Of a DNA stretch of 64,000 nt, positions 1-8,880 are shown piece after piece. The translations under genes and the position numbers were made by a program. The stretch comes from Nonomuraea angiospora. Lineage in GTDB: Bacteria > Actinomycetota > Actinomycetes > Streptosporangiales > Streptosporangiaceae. Position 1 is the stretch's first letter, and each line of letters begins with the position of its first letter. The DNA is taken from assembly GCF_014873145.1 (NCBI RefSeq), contig NZ_JADBEK010000001.1, positions 8,990,001 through 9,054,000 on the forward strand. The letters run 5' to 3'. The notes below the pieces were generated by a model. It had not been told where the DNA came from and searched no databases. It worked only from the letters and a program-made list of their open reading frames with translations.

Positions 1-354
1 TTCGGCTACGCCAGCGGGCTCCAGCTGCGCAGCACCGGGGCCATCACCTCGTTCTTCCTGTTCGCCGCCGTGCTGCTGCTCATCTACCTGGTCATGAAGG
101 TCCGCCGGATGTTGTCGCCCGGCCGGCCCGCCGAGCTCGCGGCCAGGGGCGTCAGGGAATATACGCTGATGGCGGTCGCCGCCGCGGGCATGATCGTGCT
201 CTTCTGGCTCTGGCTGACCGTCGACCAGTTGCCGAACGAGTTCGTCTACATGACACCACACGTGCTCACGCTGCTCGTGCTCCTGGTGGCTTCGCAGCGG
301 CTGCGAATGCCCAAGGCCGACGGCGTGCGCTACCGCCGGGGAGAACAACATTGA
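1..354 (+). CDS. Nucleoside-type ABC transporter permease, C-terminal part (5' end outside window)
   Basis: The frame is open from the first base, so only the last 117 residues are present. They contain hydrophobic segments (around residues 15-35, 50-70 and 78-95 of the fragment) and a short basic tail. This fits the C-terminus of the second permease of BmpA/YufQ-type nucleoside importers of the BPD_transp_2 class. The family call rests mainly on context: the stop codon overlaps the TTG start of cytidine deaminase by four bases, and thymidine phosphorylase follows directly, so uptake and breakdown of pyrimidine nucleosides appear to be co-transcribed. The ATP-binding and first permease genes would lie to the left. 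A branched-chain amino acid permease is the main alternative. Confidence 0.75.
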   Translation, partial: FGYASGLQLRSTGAITSFFLFAAVLLLIYLVMKVRRMLSPGRPAELAARGVREYTLMAVAAAGMIVLFWLWLTVDQLPNEFVYMTPHVLTLLVLLVASQRLRMPKADGVRYRRGEQH

Positions 355-749
355 GCACCATCAACTGGGACGGCCTGCGTTTCGAGGCCACGCAGGCCAT
401 GCACAACGCGTACGCGCCGTACTCGAAGTTCCCCGTGGGCGCGGCGGCGCTGGTGGACGACGGGCGGGTCGTCACGGGCTGCAACGTCGAGAACGCCTCC
501 TACGGCCTGGGCCTGTGCGCAGAGTGCGGCCTGGTGTCGGCGCTGCAGGCGACGGGCGGCGGCCGGCTGGTGGCCTTCACCTGCGTGGACGGGCACGGTG
601 AGCTGCTGATGCCGTGCGGGCGCTGCCGCCAGCTGCTGTACGAGTTCGGTGGCGAGGACCTGCTGGTCGAGACCGTGGACGGGCCGAAGCGGATGGCGGA
701 GATCCTGCCGTACGCGTTCGGCCCCCAGGACCTCAGCCGGAGCGCCTGA
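351..749 (+). CDS. cdd: Cytidine deaminase
   Basis: Zn-dependent hydrolytic deamination of cytidine and deoxycytidine to uridine and deoxyuridine in pyrimidine salvage. The 132-residue length is normal for the homotetrameric class. The active-site signature is visible: CNVENASY, then Cys56-Ala-Glu58 (zinc ligand and proton-shuttling Glu), then PCGRC with Cys89 and Cys92 as the other zinc ligands. The start is TTG, in a TTGA overlap with the permease stop, which implies translational coupling. Its stop is followed at once by the ATG of deoA. Permease, cdd and deoA therefore look like the end of one operon. Confidence 0.95.
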   Translation: MSTINWDGLRFEATQAMHNAYAPYSKFPVGAAALVDDGRVVTGCNVENASYGLGLCAECGLVSALQATGGGRLVAFTCVDGHGELLMPCGRCRQLLYEFGGEDLLVETVDGPKRMAEILPYAFGPQDLSRSA

Positions 750-2030
<1,281 letters not shown>

Positions 2031-2091
2031 CCGGCCCCGCCCCCAAGGACGCCCCGCCGTCGAGGCGGCCTTGCCGTAGCGTGCCGCGCCG

Positions 2092-2262
2092 CGTATCCAA
2101 CCCCTCCCAAGGGACATCAGCCACGGTCGGCGGGGCTGTCTTGCCGTCGCGGGCTGGGGTCCCTCGGGGCGGGGCGCTACGGGGCGTCGTACCGTATCCC
2201 GGCTTCTCGCGCGGCACCCGAAGGACGTCGGCCGCGGTCGGCGGGGTCGTCGCGGGCCGGGG
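2092..2262. repeat. Imperfect direct repeat in the deoA-marR intergenic region
   Basis: Two copies of a roughly 70-bp unit (about 2092-2159 and 2193-2262) lie between the deoA stop and the convergent MarR gene. They share the exact word CGGTCGGCGGGG (2124-2135 and 2235-2246), and each begins with CGTATCC. No reading frame here looks like a protein. It could be a degenerate GC-rich repeat or a terminator region. I see nothing else in this gap. Confidence 0.4.
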
Positions 2263-2297
2263 AAGGGCGCAGGGGTGCTCAGGGCCTCGGGCGGGTG

Positions 2298-2684
2298 TCA
2301 GCGGGCCAGGGCCGGGGCGTCGGAGAAGATTTCCGAGAGGACGGCGCGCTGGGTGGGGAGGGCCTCGGCGTGGCGGGCGCGGCCCGCGTCCGTGATGCAC
2401 ACGAACACGCCGCGCCGGTCCGCGTCGCAGACCCCGCGTGAGACGAGCGCGGCCTTCTCCAGGCGGGCCACCACCCGGGACAGGGCGCTCTGGCTCAGGT
2501 GGACCTCGTCGCAGAGCTCCTGGATGCGCAGCTTCCGATCATGATGGACGATCCGGTCGAGCACCTCGAACTCGCTGGGCCCCAGCCCATGTCGATCCCC
2601 CAGCTCGCGCTCCAGGGCGCACATGGCCTTGGCGTGCTTCGCCAGGACGTAATGCCAGGTGTCGACCACGAACTCCTCGTCCAT
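2298..2684 (-). CDS. MarR family transcriptional regulator
   Basis: A 128-residue winged-helix protein. The DNA-binding core is seen in LRIQELCDEVHLSQSALSRV (recognition helix) and in the wing DADRRGVFVCITDAGR, whose D-x-R-R-G pattern is typical of MarR. It is transcribed divergently from the DHA2 efflux gene, with 87 bp between the two start codons, so it most likely represses that pump and itself. The ATG has no Shine-Dalgarno. A TTGCAT/TAACCT promoter with 17-bp spacing ends 7 nt before it, which suggests a leaderless mRNA. The ligand cannot be predicted. Confidence 0.9.
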   Translation of the reverse strand: MDEEFVVDTWHYVLAKHAKAMCALERELGDRHGLGPSEFEVLDRIVHHDRKLRIQELCDEVHLSQSALSRVVARLEKAALVSRGVCDADRRGVFVCITDAGRARHAEALPTQRAVLSEIFSDAPALAR

Positions 2685-2691
2685 GTCGCGG

Positions 2692-2720
2692 AGGTTACCA
2701 CTTCGCTAAAACTTATGCAA
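2692..2720 (-). promoter_or_regulatory. Predicted leaderless promoter of the marR gene
   Basis: On the minus strand, TTGCAT (2715-2720) and TAACCT (2692-2697) are 17 bp apart. The -10 ends 7 nt before the ATG, so transcription should begin at or next to the start codon. The -35 box lies in the first palindrome of the operator array, which predicts autorepression. Confidence 0.55.
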
Positions 2721-2756
2721 CGGCATTAAATGCGTTTGCATTAGATGCGCCTGCAT
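2715..2756. promoter_or_regulatory. Triple tandem MarR operator, ATGC-N4-GCAT repeated every 15 bp
   Basis: Three 12-bp perfect palindromes of form ATGC-N4-GCAT occupy 2715-2726, 2730-2741 and 2745-2756, separated by TAA and TAG. The first contains the -35 of the marR promoter, and the second contains the -35 of the efflux gene. The third fills that promoter's spacer. This is the expected target of the adjacent MarR protein. Confidence 0.75.
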
Positions 2757-2763
2757 GTATCGT
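2736..2763 (+). promoter_or_regulatory. Predicted leaderless promoter of the DHA2 efflux gene
   Basis: TTGCAT (2736-2741) and TATCGT (2758-2763) are separated by 16 bp. The -10 ends 8 nt before the chosen ATG at 2772. An in-frame ATG at 2745 is inside the operator and upstream of the -10, so it would not be transcribed from this promoter. Confidence 0.5.
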
Positions 2764-2771
2764 TCTCTTCC

Positions 2772-4178
2772 ATGTCCTCTTCCTCATCCCGTTGGGGCGC
2801 GCTCGCCGTGCTCTGCGCAGTGATCTTCCTTGACGCCCTTGACGTCTCGATGGTCGGTGTCGCCCTGCCCGCCATTCAGCACGACCTGGGCCTGAGTACC
2901 TCATCTCTGCAGTGGGTGGTCAGCGGCTACGTGCTCGGCTACGGCGGTCTTCTTTTGCTCGGGGGCAGGACCGCCGACCTGCTCGGGCGGCGCAGGGTGT
3001 TCCTGGTCGCTCTGGGTGTCTTCGCCGTGGCGTCGTTGCTCGGTGGCATTGTGGACGACGGCGGGTTGCTGATCGCGGCCCGGTTCGTCAAGGGTGTGGC
3101 CGCCGCGTTCACCGCACCCGCGGCTTTGTCGATCATCACGACGACTTTTCCCGAGGGGCCGGAGCGCAACAAGGCGTTGAGCATCTTCACCGCCTCCGGC
3201 GCCAGCGGCTACTCGCTGGGCCTCGTGCTGTCCGGCCTGCTCACCGAGATCGGCTGGCGCTGGACGCTGCTGATGCCGGTTCCCGTGGCACTGCTCGCGC
3301 TGCTGGTCGCGCCGCGGGTGCTGCGCGGCCGTGACGAGCGGGCCGAAGGCGGTCACGACCTGATCGGCGCCGTGCTGATCACCGCCTCCATGCTGCTGCT
3401 GGTGTTCACGGTCGTGCAGGCGCCCGAGGCCGGCTGGACCTCGCTGCAGACCATCGGCTCGCTGGTGGCGGTGGCCGTGTTGATCGGCCTGTTCGTCTTC
3501 ACCGAGCGGCGGATGAAGCACCCGCTGGTGCGCCTCGGCATCCTGCGCTCCGGCCACATCGTCCGCGCCAACCTGGGGCTGCTCATCCTCATGGGCTCGT
3601 ACGTGGCCTTCCAGTTCGTGGCGATGCAGTACTTCCAGAATCTCCTCGGCTGGTCGGCCCTCGGCACCGCCCTGGCGTTCCTGCCCGCCGGCCTGCTGGT
3701 CGCGCTCACCTCGACCAAGATGGGCGACTTCGCCGACAGGTTCGGCACCGGCAAGCTGATCGTCATCGGCTCCGCCGCGCTGGCCGGCGGGTACGCGATG
3801 TTCCTCGGCATCGACCGCACCCCCAGCCTGGGCGGCATGGTGATCCCGGGCATGATCCTGATGGGCATCGCGTTCGCGCTGTCGTTCCCCTCCCTGAACA
3901 TCCAGGCCACCACCGGCGTGGACGACGACGAGCAAGGGCTGGCCTCCGGGCTGCTCAACACCTCCGGCCAGGTGGGCGGCGCGATCGTGCTGGCCGTGGT
4001 CACCGCCGTGCTCACCGCGGGCGGCGGCGAGACGCTCTCGATCGGCTCGCTGCGCTCGGCGATCGTGGTCTCGCTGGTGCTGGCCCTGGTCGGGCTGGCG
4101 ATCTCGGCGACCGGGCTGCGCGCCCGCAAGGCCCAGGCCGTCGAGAGCGAGAGCGTCAAGGTCTACGAGACGGTCTGA
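2772..4178 (+). CDS. MFS transporter, DHA2-type drug efflux
   Basis: A 468-residue integral membrane protein of the major facilitator superfamily, probably a proton-driven exporter. FLDALDVSMVGVALPAI in the first helix and the loop GGRTADLLGRRR are the DHA2 motifs. Motif C-like GASGYSLGLVLSGLL in helix 5 points to an antiporter. About fourteen hydrophobic segments are visible. The start at 2772 was preferred over an in-frame upstream ATG because the latter lies inside the operator. Divergence from a MarR gene across a triple operator makes it an inducible efflux system. The substrate is unknown. Confidence 0.88.
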   Translation: MSSSSSRWGALAVLCAVIFLDALDVSMVGVALPAIQHDLGLSTSSLQWVVSGYVLGYGGLLLLGGRTADLLGRRRVFLVALGVFAVASLLGGIVDDGGLLIAARFVKGVAAAFTAPAALSIITTTFPEGPERNKALSIFTASGASGYSLGLVLSGLLTEIGWRWTLLMPVPVALLALLVAPRVLRGRDERAEGGHDLIGAVLITASMLLLVFTVVQAPEAGWTSLQTIGSLVAVAVLIGLFVFTERRMKHPLVRLGILRSGHIVRANLGLLILMGSYVAFQFVAMQYFQNLLGWSALGTALAFLPAGLLVALTSTKMGDFADRFGTGKLIVIGSAALAGGYAMFLGIDRTPSLGGMVIPGMILMGIAFALSFPSLNIQATTGVDDDEQGLASGLLNTSGQVGGAIVLAVVTAVLTAGGGETLSIGSLRSAIVVSLVLALVGLAISATGLRARKAQAVESESVKVYETV

Positions 4179-4194
4179 CCGGCGGCGTCGTCGC

Positions 4195-4227
4195 AGAAGG
4201 GCTCCGTCGTCCCGGCGGGGCCCTTCT
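4195..4227. terminator. Hairpin terminator between convergent genes
   Basis: AGAAGGGC and GCCCTTCT form an 8-bp perfect stem with a 17-nt loop. It lies just after the efflux gene and just before the convergent sigma-like gene stop, so it may act on both strands. There is no clear U-tract, as is common in actinomycetes. Confidence 0.6.
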
Positions 4228-4229
4228 CG

Positions 4230-6146
4230 TCATCTCAGGGCGCCGAGCGGGGAGTCGTAGCCGGTCCACTCCTCGCCGCCGTACTCCTCGCTCTTTCCCG
4301 ACCGGACGTCGACCTTGGTCAGGTAGGCGTCCTCGTCGTCCTCGTCGGGCTGGCGTACGAGGACCTCGTCGGCGCTGAGCCAGCGCTCGACCGCGATCAC
4401 CCCGTAGTCGTCGAGCGCCGTGCGGGAGCCGGAGACGCGGCCGGTGCGGGCGTTCATGGTGACGAGCCGCTCGTCGGCCGACACCAGGGCGAGCGTGCGG
4501 CCGTCCGGGGAGAGGGCGGCGCCGTACTCGAGGAGGCCGGGGTCGACGCGGTAGCCGCGCGTGCGGCCCTTCGCGCCCTGGAGTGTGAGGGTGGCGACCG
4601 ACGCGTGGCCCGGTACGTTGTTCACGTCCACCTCGTCGCTGACCACCCGCGTGCCGTCGTTCCCCACGGCCAGGATCTTGAGCTTGGTTCCGCTGACGTG
4701 CTGGGTCGCGCCGGTGTCGAAGTCGAGCATCGCGCCGTCGGCGGCGCCGAAGTCGAGGGCGAAGTACCGGCCGCTGGGCGAGGAGGTGAGGTGCGGGAGC
4801 GTCTCCTCGTGCTCGATGTCGATCTTCTTGACGACGCCCGTCGGCAGGTCGTGCACGACGTACGAGCCGTCGCGGTGCCGGTAGGCCAGGCGGTGGCCGT
4901 CCTGGCTGATGGCGAGGGGCAGGGCGATGAGCGTTTCCTCGTCGTAGCCGGCCCGCGCGGTGTGCAGCCGCCACTCCTTGCCCGACAGGGCCGTCAGCCG
5001 CCACTGGCCGCAGGGTTTCGGGTCGCCGGAGTCGGAGGCGGCGCCCTCGCAGTAGCCCGTGTACGCGTACCGGATGGGGTCGTCCAGCTTGTCCGGTATC
5101 GCCATGGGGACCTCGTCCGGTGGCGTGCGGGTGGTGCCGCTGTCATCGGCCGCCCTCTCCAGGTTGCCCGCCAGGGTGCTCACCGCGATCACGACCAGGG
5201 CCGCGAACGCGCCGACGGCCCCCGCCGACGCGGCCGCCCACAGGGTGACGCGGGTCCTGCGCCGCCTGCCGATTCGGGTCAGGACGGGCTCGGAGAGGTT
5301 GGTGTGGGGCATGCCGGCCGCGATGCGGACCAGGGCGGCACGCAGGCCGGGCTCGTCGGCGTCCGATCCCTGGGTGGGGATCGTCCACAGGGCGGGCTCC
5401 GGCTCCTGAGCGGCGGCCGGCGGATCCTCCGGGGCGACCCACGGCGCCTGGTCCGCCGCCTCCCGCACGTCACCCTCCGGCTTCGGAGGTGCGTCACCTT
5501 CCGGCTTCGGAGATGCGTCGCCCTCTGGCTTCGGAGGTGCGTCGCCCTCTGGCTTCGGAGGCGCGTCGCCCTCCGGCTCGGGAGGCGGGGCAGCACTCGG
5601 CTCCGGAGGCGGGGCGTCGCCTCGCTCCGGGGACGGGGTGTCGCCCGGCATCTGGGACGGGGCGTCGCCCGGCACCTGGGACGGGGTGTCGTCCGGCTCC
5701 GGGCGCGGGGCGTCGGGCGGGTCCGGCGTTTCGTTCCGGGTGAAGAGCTCGGGGTGCGCGGCCCGGAGGAGAACCAGGGCCTGGTGCGCCTCCTCGTCCA
5801 GGGCGGCGGTCCACAGGCCCGTCACCATGGCGACCTGCTCCGGCGGCAGCGCGTCGTGGTAGCGCGCCACGAGCACGGCTCGCCCCGTGGGCGGCAGCGT
5901 GGCCAGCGCGTGCCCCTCGGGTGCGGGCGGCGGCGCGGCGGCCAGGAAGCGCGCGTACAGCTCCCGCAGCACCGTCACGGCCGGCTGGCCCCAGCGGATG
6001 GTGGACCAGCGGCGGCAGGCCGTGACCAGCGCCTCGACCGCCAGCTCGCGGGCCCGGTCCGCGTCACCCGTCAGCAGGTACGCGGTCCGCGCGAACGACG
6101 GCGAGTAGTTGGCCAGAAAGATCGATAAATCGCCAGACTTTTTCAC
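4230..6146 (-). CDS. Membrane-anchored sigma-factor-like protein with Pro-rich repeats and C-terminal propeller-like domain
   Basis: A 638-residue protein. Residues about 12-60 (SFARTAYLLTGDADRARELA...) resemble ECF sigma region 2, and about 80-135 (LPPTGRAVLVARYHDALPPE...) resemble region 4. Both are degenerate, and no convincing recognition helix is seen. A Pro/Glu/Asp-rich linker follows, with four 8-residue tandem repeats at about 190-225. Next comes one transmembrane helix at about 300-325, then a roughly 300-residue domain with blade-like repeats (SQDGHRLAYR, SPSGRYFALD, SPDGRTLALV), probably extracellular. The GTG start was chosen because GAGGAG lies 8 nt upstream; the in-frame ATG at 6248 lies inside the divergent lipoprotein gene. 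It may be a membrane-tethered regulator rather than a working sigma factor. Confidence 0.75.
   Translation of the reverse strand: MKKSGDLSIFLANYSPSFARTAYLLTGDADRARELAVEALVTACRRWSTIRWGQPAVTVLRELYARFLAAAPPPAPEGHALATLPPTGRAVLVARYHDALPPEQVAMVTGLWTAALDEEAHQALVLLRAAHPELFTRNETPDPPDAPRPEPDDTPSQVPGDAPSQMPGDTPSPERGDAPPPEPSAAPPPEPEGDAPPKPEGDAPPKPEGDASPKPEGDAPPKPEGDVREAADQAPWVAPEDPPAAAQEPEPALWTIPTQGSDADEPGLRAALVRIAAGMPHTNLSEPVLTRIGRRRRTRVTLWAAASAGAVGAFAALVVIAVSTLAGNLERAADDSGTTRTPPDEVPMAIPDKLDDPIRYAYTGYCEGAASDSGDPKPCGQWRLTALSGKEWRLHTARAGYDEETLIALPLAISQDGHRLAYRHRDGSYVVHDLPTGVVKKIDIEHEETLPHLTSSPSGRYFALDFGAADGAMLDFDTGATQHVSGTKLKILAVGNDGTRVVSDEVDVNNVPGHASVATLTLQGAKGRTRGYRVDPGLLEYGAALSPDGRTLALVSADERLVTMNARTGRVSGSRTALDDYGVIAVERWLSADEVLVRQPDEDDEDAYLTKVDVRSGKSEEYGGEEWTGYDSPLGALR
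5471..5590. repeat. 24-bp tandem repeat inside the sigma-like gene
   Basis: Four full 24-bp units (5471-5566) and a degenerate fifth encode the octapeptide repeat E-G-D-A-P-P-K-P. Copies differ mostly at silent positions, with one Pro-to-Ser change. The repeats lie in the linker between the cytoplasmic part and the membrane helix, and copy number could vary between strains. Confidence 0.85.
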
Positions 6147-6235
6147 GTATATAACTCCTCGTGGGGTGATCAGGGTACTGGGCAGGGCGGAAGCCCGGTC
6201 GCATGCGGGACCGGCGGGCCGGGCATCTTGGAGGT

Positions 6236-6811
6236 ATGCGCCCGTCATCCCCGCGAGCGGGCTCCCGGGTTCTCGCCTCGCTCGCCTGCCTGGCCCTGCT
6301 CGCCGCCTGCGGTCAGACCGTTCAGACCGCCCTGCCGCAGCAGCCCGCCGCCACCCGGACGGACCGGCCGGAGCCCGGCGCGCCGACGAGCACCGCCGAG
6401 GTGGACGTGCGGCGCGACGGGATCGAGCCCGCCGTCGTCACGGGCGTGCGGTTCGCCGGTCACGGCACGTACGACCGCCTGGTCATCGACCTCAAGGGCA
6501 AGGTCCCCGGCTACGACGTCGAGTGGGTGGACCAATTCGTCGAGGACGGCTCGGGCAAGCCCATGGACGTCAGCGGCGGCGCGTACCTGCAGGTCACGCT
6601 CATGCCGGCGAACGCCCACGACGCGAAGGGCAGGCTCACCTGGAGCGGCGGTCCCGTCTTCTCCACCGGCCTGCTCAGCCTCACCGACGTCGTCAGGACC
6701 GGCGACTTCGAGGGACGCGTCGGCATCGGCCTGGTGCTGGCCAGGAAGGCCGCGTTCCGGGTCAAGGAGCAGGGCGGTCCCAGCCGCCTGATCATCGACG
6801 TGGCACACTGA
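6236..6811 (+). CDS. Secreted lipoprotein with AMIN-like domain
   Basis: About 191 residues. The N-terminus is a lipoprotein signal peptide (SRVLASLACLALLAAC, lipobox LAAC, Cys25), followed by a flexible Gln/Pro/Thr-rich stretch. A beta-rich domain then begins at VTGVRFAGHGTYDRLVIDLKG and ends PSRLIIDVAH, the pattern of the AMIN-like domain of actinobacterial lipoproteins. It should sit on the outer face of the membrane. The start is uncertain: GGAGGT directly abuts the chosen ATG, which is too close, and an in-frame ATG at 6203 is possible. It diverges from the sigma-like membrane gene, so the two may share a regulatory region or work together at the envelope. Confidence 0.75.
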   Translation: MRPSSPRAGSRVLASLACLALLAACGQTVQTALPQQPAATRTDRPEPGAPTSTAEVDVRRDGIEPAVVTGVRFAGHGTYDRLVIDLKGKVPGYDVEWVDQFVEDGSGKPMDVSGGAYLQVTLMPANAHDAKGRLTWSGGPVFSTGLLSLTDVVRTGDFEGRVGIGLVLARKAAFRVKEQGGPSRLIIDVAH

Positions 6812-6815
6812 CGTC

Positions 6816-7166
6816 GTGGTGAGAAAGATCGAGGGCCCGGCCCGCATACCCGTACCGGGCGGCAAGCTCATCGACGAGCACATCGGCCGCGTCAGCAGCG
6901 GCGACGACGGGATCTCCATAGCGCACATGACCGCCCCGCCCGGCTGGGACGAGCCGCCTCAGCGGCCGCAGTTCGCCGAGTACACGGTGGTGCTGCGCGG
7001 CCTGGTGATGGTGGAGCACGCCGAGGGCACGACGGAGGTCGCGGCCGGGCAGTCGGTGGTGACCATGCCGGGGGAGAAGGTCCGTTACAGCGCAGGTCCG
7101 GAGGGTGCCGAGTACATCGCGGTGTGCCTGCCGGCCTTCTCCGCCGAGAGCGCAGGGCGTGACTGA
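6816..7166 (+). CDS. Cupin domain protein
   Basis: A 116-residue single-domain protein. A conserved beta-barrel covers most of it, with the [16 protein letters not shown]...[32 protein letters not shown] pattern (given here in parts) typical of small stand-alone cupins. The usual His-rich metal motif is mostly absent, and only one His lies in the first cupin motif region, so metal binding is doubtful. It starts with GTG four bases after the lipoprotein stop. Adenosine deaminase begins 32 bp later with its own -10 box. The function is not known. Confidence 0.8.
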   Translation: MVRKIEGPARIPVPGGKLIDEHIGRVSSGDDGISIAHMTAPPGWDEPPQRPQFAEYTVVLRGLVMVEHAEGTTEVAAGQSVVTMPGEKVRYSAGPEGAEYIAVCLPAFSAESAGRD

Positions 7167-7186
7167 GCCGTACGCGAAGGACGCCC

Positions 7187-7192
7187 TATCAT
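7187..7192 (+). promoter_or_regulatory. -10 box of a leaderless adenosine deaminase promoter
   Basis: TATCAT ends 6 nt before the ATG of add, and no Shine-Dalgarno lies between. The start codon would be at or next to the transcription start. No good -35 is visible. Confidence 0.5.
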
Positions 7193-7198
7193 GGCCAG

Positions 7199-8272
7199 AT
7201 GAGTCCCACGCTTGACGAGATCCGGCGGGCTCCCAAGGTGCTGCTGCACGATCACCTCGACGGCGGGCTCCGCGCCGAGACGATCGTCGAGCTGGCCAGG
7301 GAGACCGGCTACGATCGGCTGCCCACTGACGATCCCGACCGCCTGCGCCGATGGTTCGAGGAGGCGGCCGACTCCGGCTCGCTCGAGCGCTACCTGGAGA
7401 CGTTCGCCCACACCGTGGGGGTCATGCAGACGCGCGAGTCGCTCGTCCGCGTGGCCGCCGAGTGCGCTCAGGACCTCGCGGCCGACGGCGTGGTCTACGC
7501 CGAGGTGCGATACGCGCCCGAGCAGCACACCACGCGCGGGCTGAGCCTCGACCAGGTGGTCGAGGCGGTGCTCGAAGGGTTCAGGCAGGGCTCGGAGGGG
7601 CGCGGCATCCGGGTCGGCACGCTGCTGACGGCCATGCGGCACCAGGCGCGGTCCATGGAGATCGCCGAGTTGGCCGTGCGCTATCGCGACGTGGGCGTGG
7701 TGGGCTTCGACATCGCGGGGGCCGAGGCGGGCTACCCGCCCACGCGGCATCTCGACGCGTTCGAATACCTCCAGCGGGAGAACGCGCACTTCACCATCCA
7801 CGCGGGCGAGGCGTTCGGGCTGCCGTCGATCTGGCAGGCGATCCAGTGGTGCGGCGCCGACCGGCTCGGCCACGGCGTACGGATCATCGACGACATCTCC
7901 GTGTCCGAGGACGGCTCCGCCAAGCTGGGCCGGCTGGCCGCCTACGTGCGTGACAAGCGCATCCCGCTGGAGATGTGCCCCACCTCCAACCTGCAGACCG
8001 GGGCCGCCCCGTCGATCGCCCAGCACCCCATCGGCCTGCTGCGGCGGCTGCACTTCAGGGTCACGGTCAACACCGACAACCGGCTGATGAGCTCGACGAG
8101 CGTGTCGCAGGAGTTCGCCAAGCTGGTGGAGGCGTTCGGCTACGGCTGGGACGACCTGCAGTGGTTCACGGTCAACGCGATGAAGTCGGCGTTCCTGCCG
8201 TTCGACGAGCGGCTGGCGCTGATCAACGGCGTGATCAAGCCGGGGTTCGCGCAGCTCAAGTGGCAGTCGTGA
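7199..8272 (+). CDS. add: Adenosine deaminase
   Basis: Hydrolytic deamination of (deoxy)adenosine to (deoxy)inosine in purine salvage; cytosolic, 357 residues, TIM-barrel amidohydrolase. Zinc ligands His17 and His19 (HDHLDG), the catalytic Glu204 in HAGE, a downstream GHG motif (RLGHGVRI) and the last zinc ligand Asp293 in NTDNRLMS are all present. NTDNRLMS instead of NTDDP is common in actinobacterial enzymes. Inosine from this step is the substrate of the purine nucleoside phosphorylase found 9 kb downstream. Its stop overlaps the GTG of the following membrane protein. Confidence 0.95.
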   Translation: MSPTLDEIRRAPKVLLHDHLDGGLRAETIVELARETGYDRLPTDDPDRLRRWFEEAADSGSLERYLETFAHTVGVMQTRESLVRVAAECAQDLAADGVVYAEVRYAPEQHTTRGLSLDQVVEAVLEGFRQGSEGRGIRVGTLLTAMRHQARSMEIAELAVRYRDVGVVGFDIAGAEAGYPPTRHLDAFEYLQRENAHFTIHAGEAFGLPSIWQAIQWCGADRLGHGVRIIDDISVSEDGSAKLGRLAAYVRDKRIPLEMCPTSNLQTGAAPSIAQHPIGLLRRLHFRVTVNTDNRLMSSTSVSQEFAKLVEAFGYGWDDLQWFTVNAMKSAFLPFDERLALINGVIKPGFAQLKWQS

Positions 8273-8880
8273 AGCAGACCTACCGGTCCAAGACCGCGTT
8301 CGTGCTCGCCTGGGTGTGGCTGGCCTTCGTCGCGTTCAACGTCTGGGACCTGATCGCCCACTACACCGGCAAGTCGTCGCTGGTGGCACTGGCCGTGCTC
8401 GGCGCGCTGACCGCGCTGGTCTACGTGATCGCGATGCGCCCCGCCACCGTGTTCACGGAGGCGGGGCTGATCGGGCGCAACCCGCTGCGCACGACGTCCC
8501 TGCCGTGGGCCTCGATCGAGGACGTGACGGTCTCCCACTCGATCAACGTCGAGTACGGCGAGGAACGGGTGCTGCGGTTGTGGACGCCGATGAGCAGCGC
8601 CCGGGAGCGGGCCAGGGCGCAGCGGCGCGGGGCGCCCAGGCAGCAGCGCGGGCGCTTCAGCACCGAGCCCACGCTGTCGAAGGCCGAGCAGGCGGCCGTG
8701 GAGGCGTTCGCGGGCAAGACGCACGCCGACTGGGTGGGCGACCAGATCCGCGACCGCGCCGAGTCGGCCAGGCGCCGCGAGGAAGAGGCGGCGCCGGCCA
8801 GGGTCACGTGGTCCTACGACTCCATCGCGGTGCTGGTGGCGGCCGTGGTCCTGCTGGTGGTGGCGATCGTCATCGCCTAG
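8269..8880 (+). CDS. PH-domain-like membrane protein
   Basis: A 203-residue protein with two N-terminal transmembrane helices (about 8-27 and 32-50) and a bacterial PH-like beta domain ([21 protein letters not shown]...EDVTVS). A charged Arg/Glu-rich region and one more C-terminal helix ([19 protein letters not shown]) follow. Its GTG start overlaps the add stop in a GTGA junction, so it is translated with add, but no functional link is known. The 3' end overlaps the convergent enoyl-CoA hydratase gene by 11 bp. The role is not known. Confidence 0.75.
   Translation: MKQTYRSKTAFVLAWVWLAFVAFNVWDLIAHYTGKSSLVALAVLGALTALVYVIAMRPATVFTEAGLIGRNPLRTTSLPWASIEDVTVSHSINVEYGEERVLRLWTPMSSARERARAQRRGAPRQQRGRFSTEPTLSKAEQAAVEAFAGKTHADWVGDQIRDRAESARRREEEAAPARVTWSYDSIAVLVAAVVLLVVAIVIA

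Noticed and set aside
2745..2771. Upstream ATG of the efflux gene
   Set aside because: It is part of the third operator palindrome and upstream of the predicted -10.
5471..5590. Tandem 24-bp units as CRISPR or iteron origin
   Set aside because: They are contiguous without spacers and lie in frame inside a gene.
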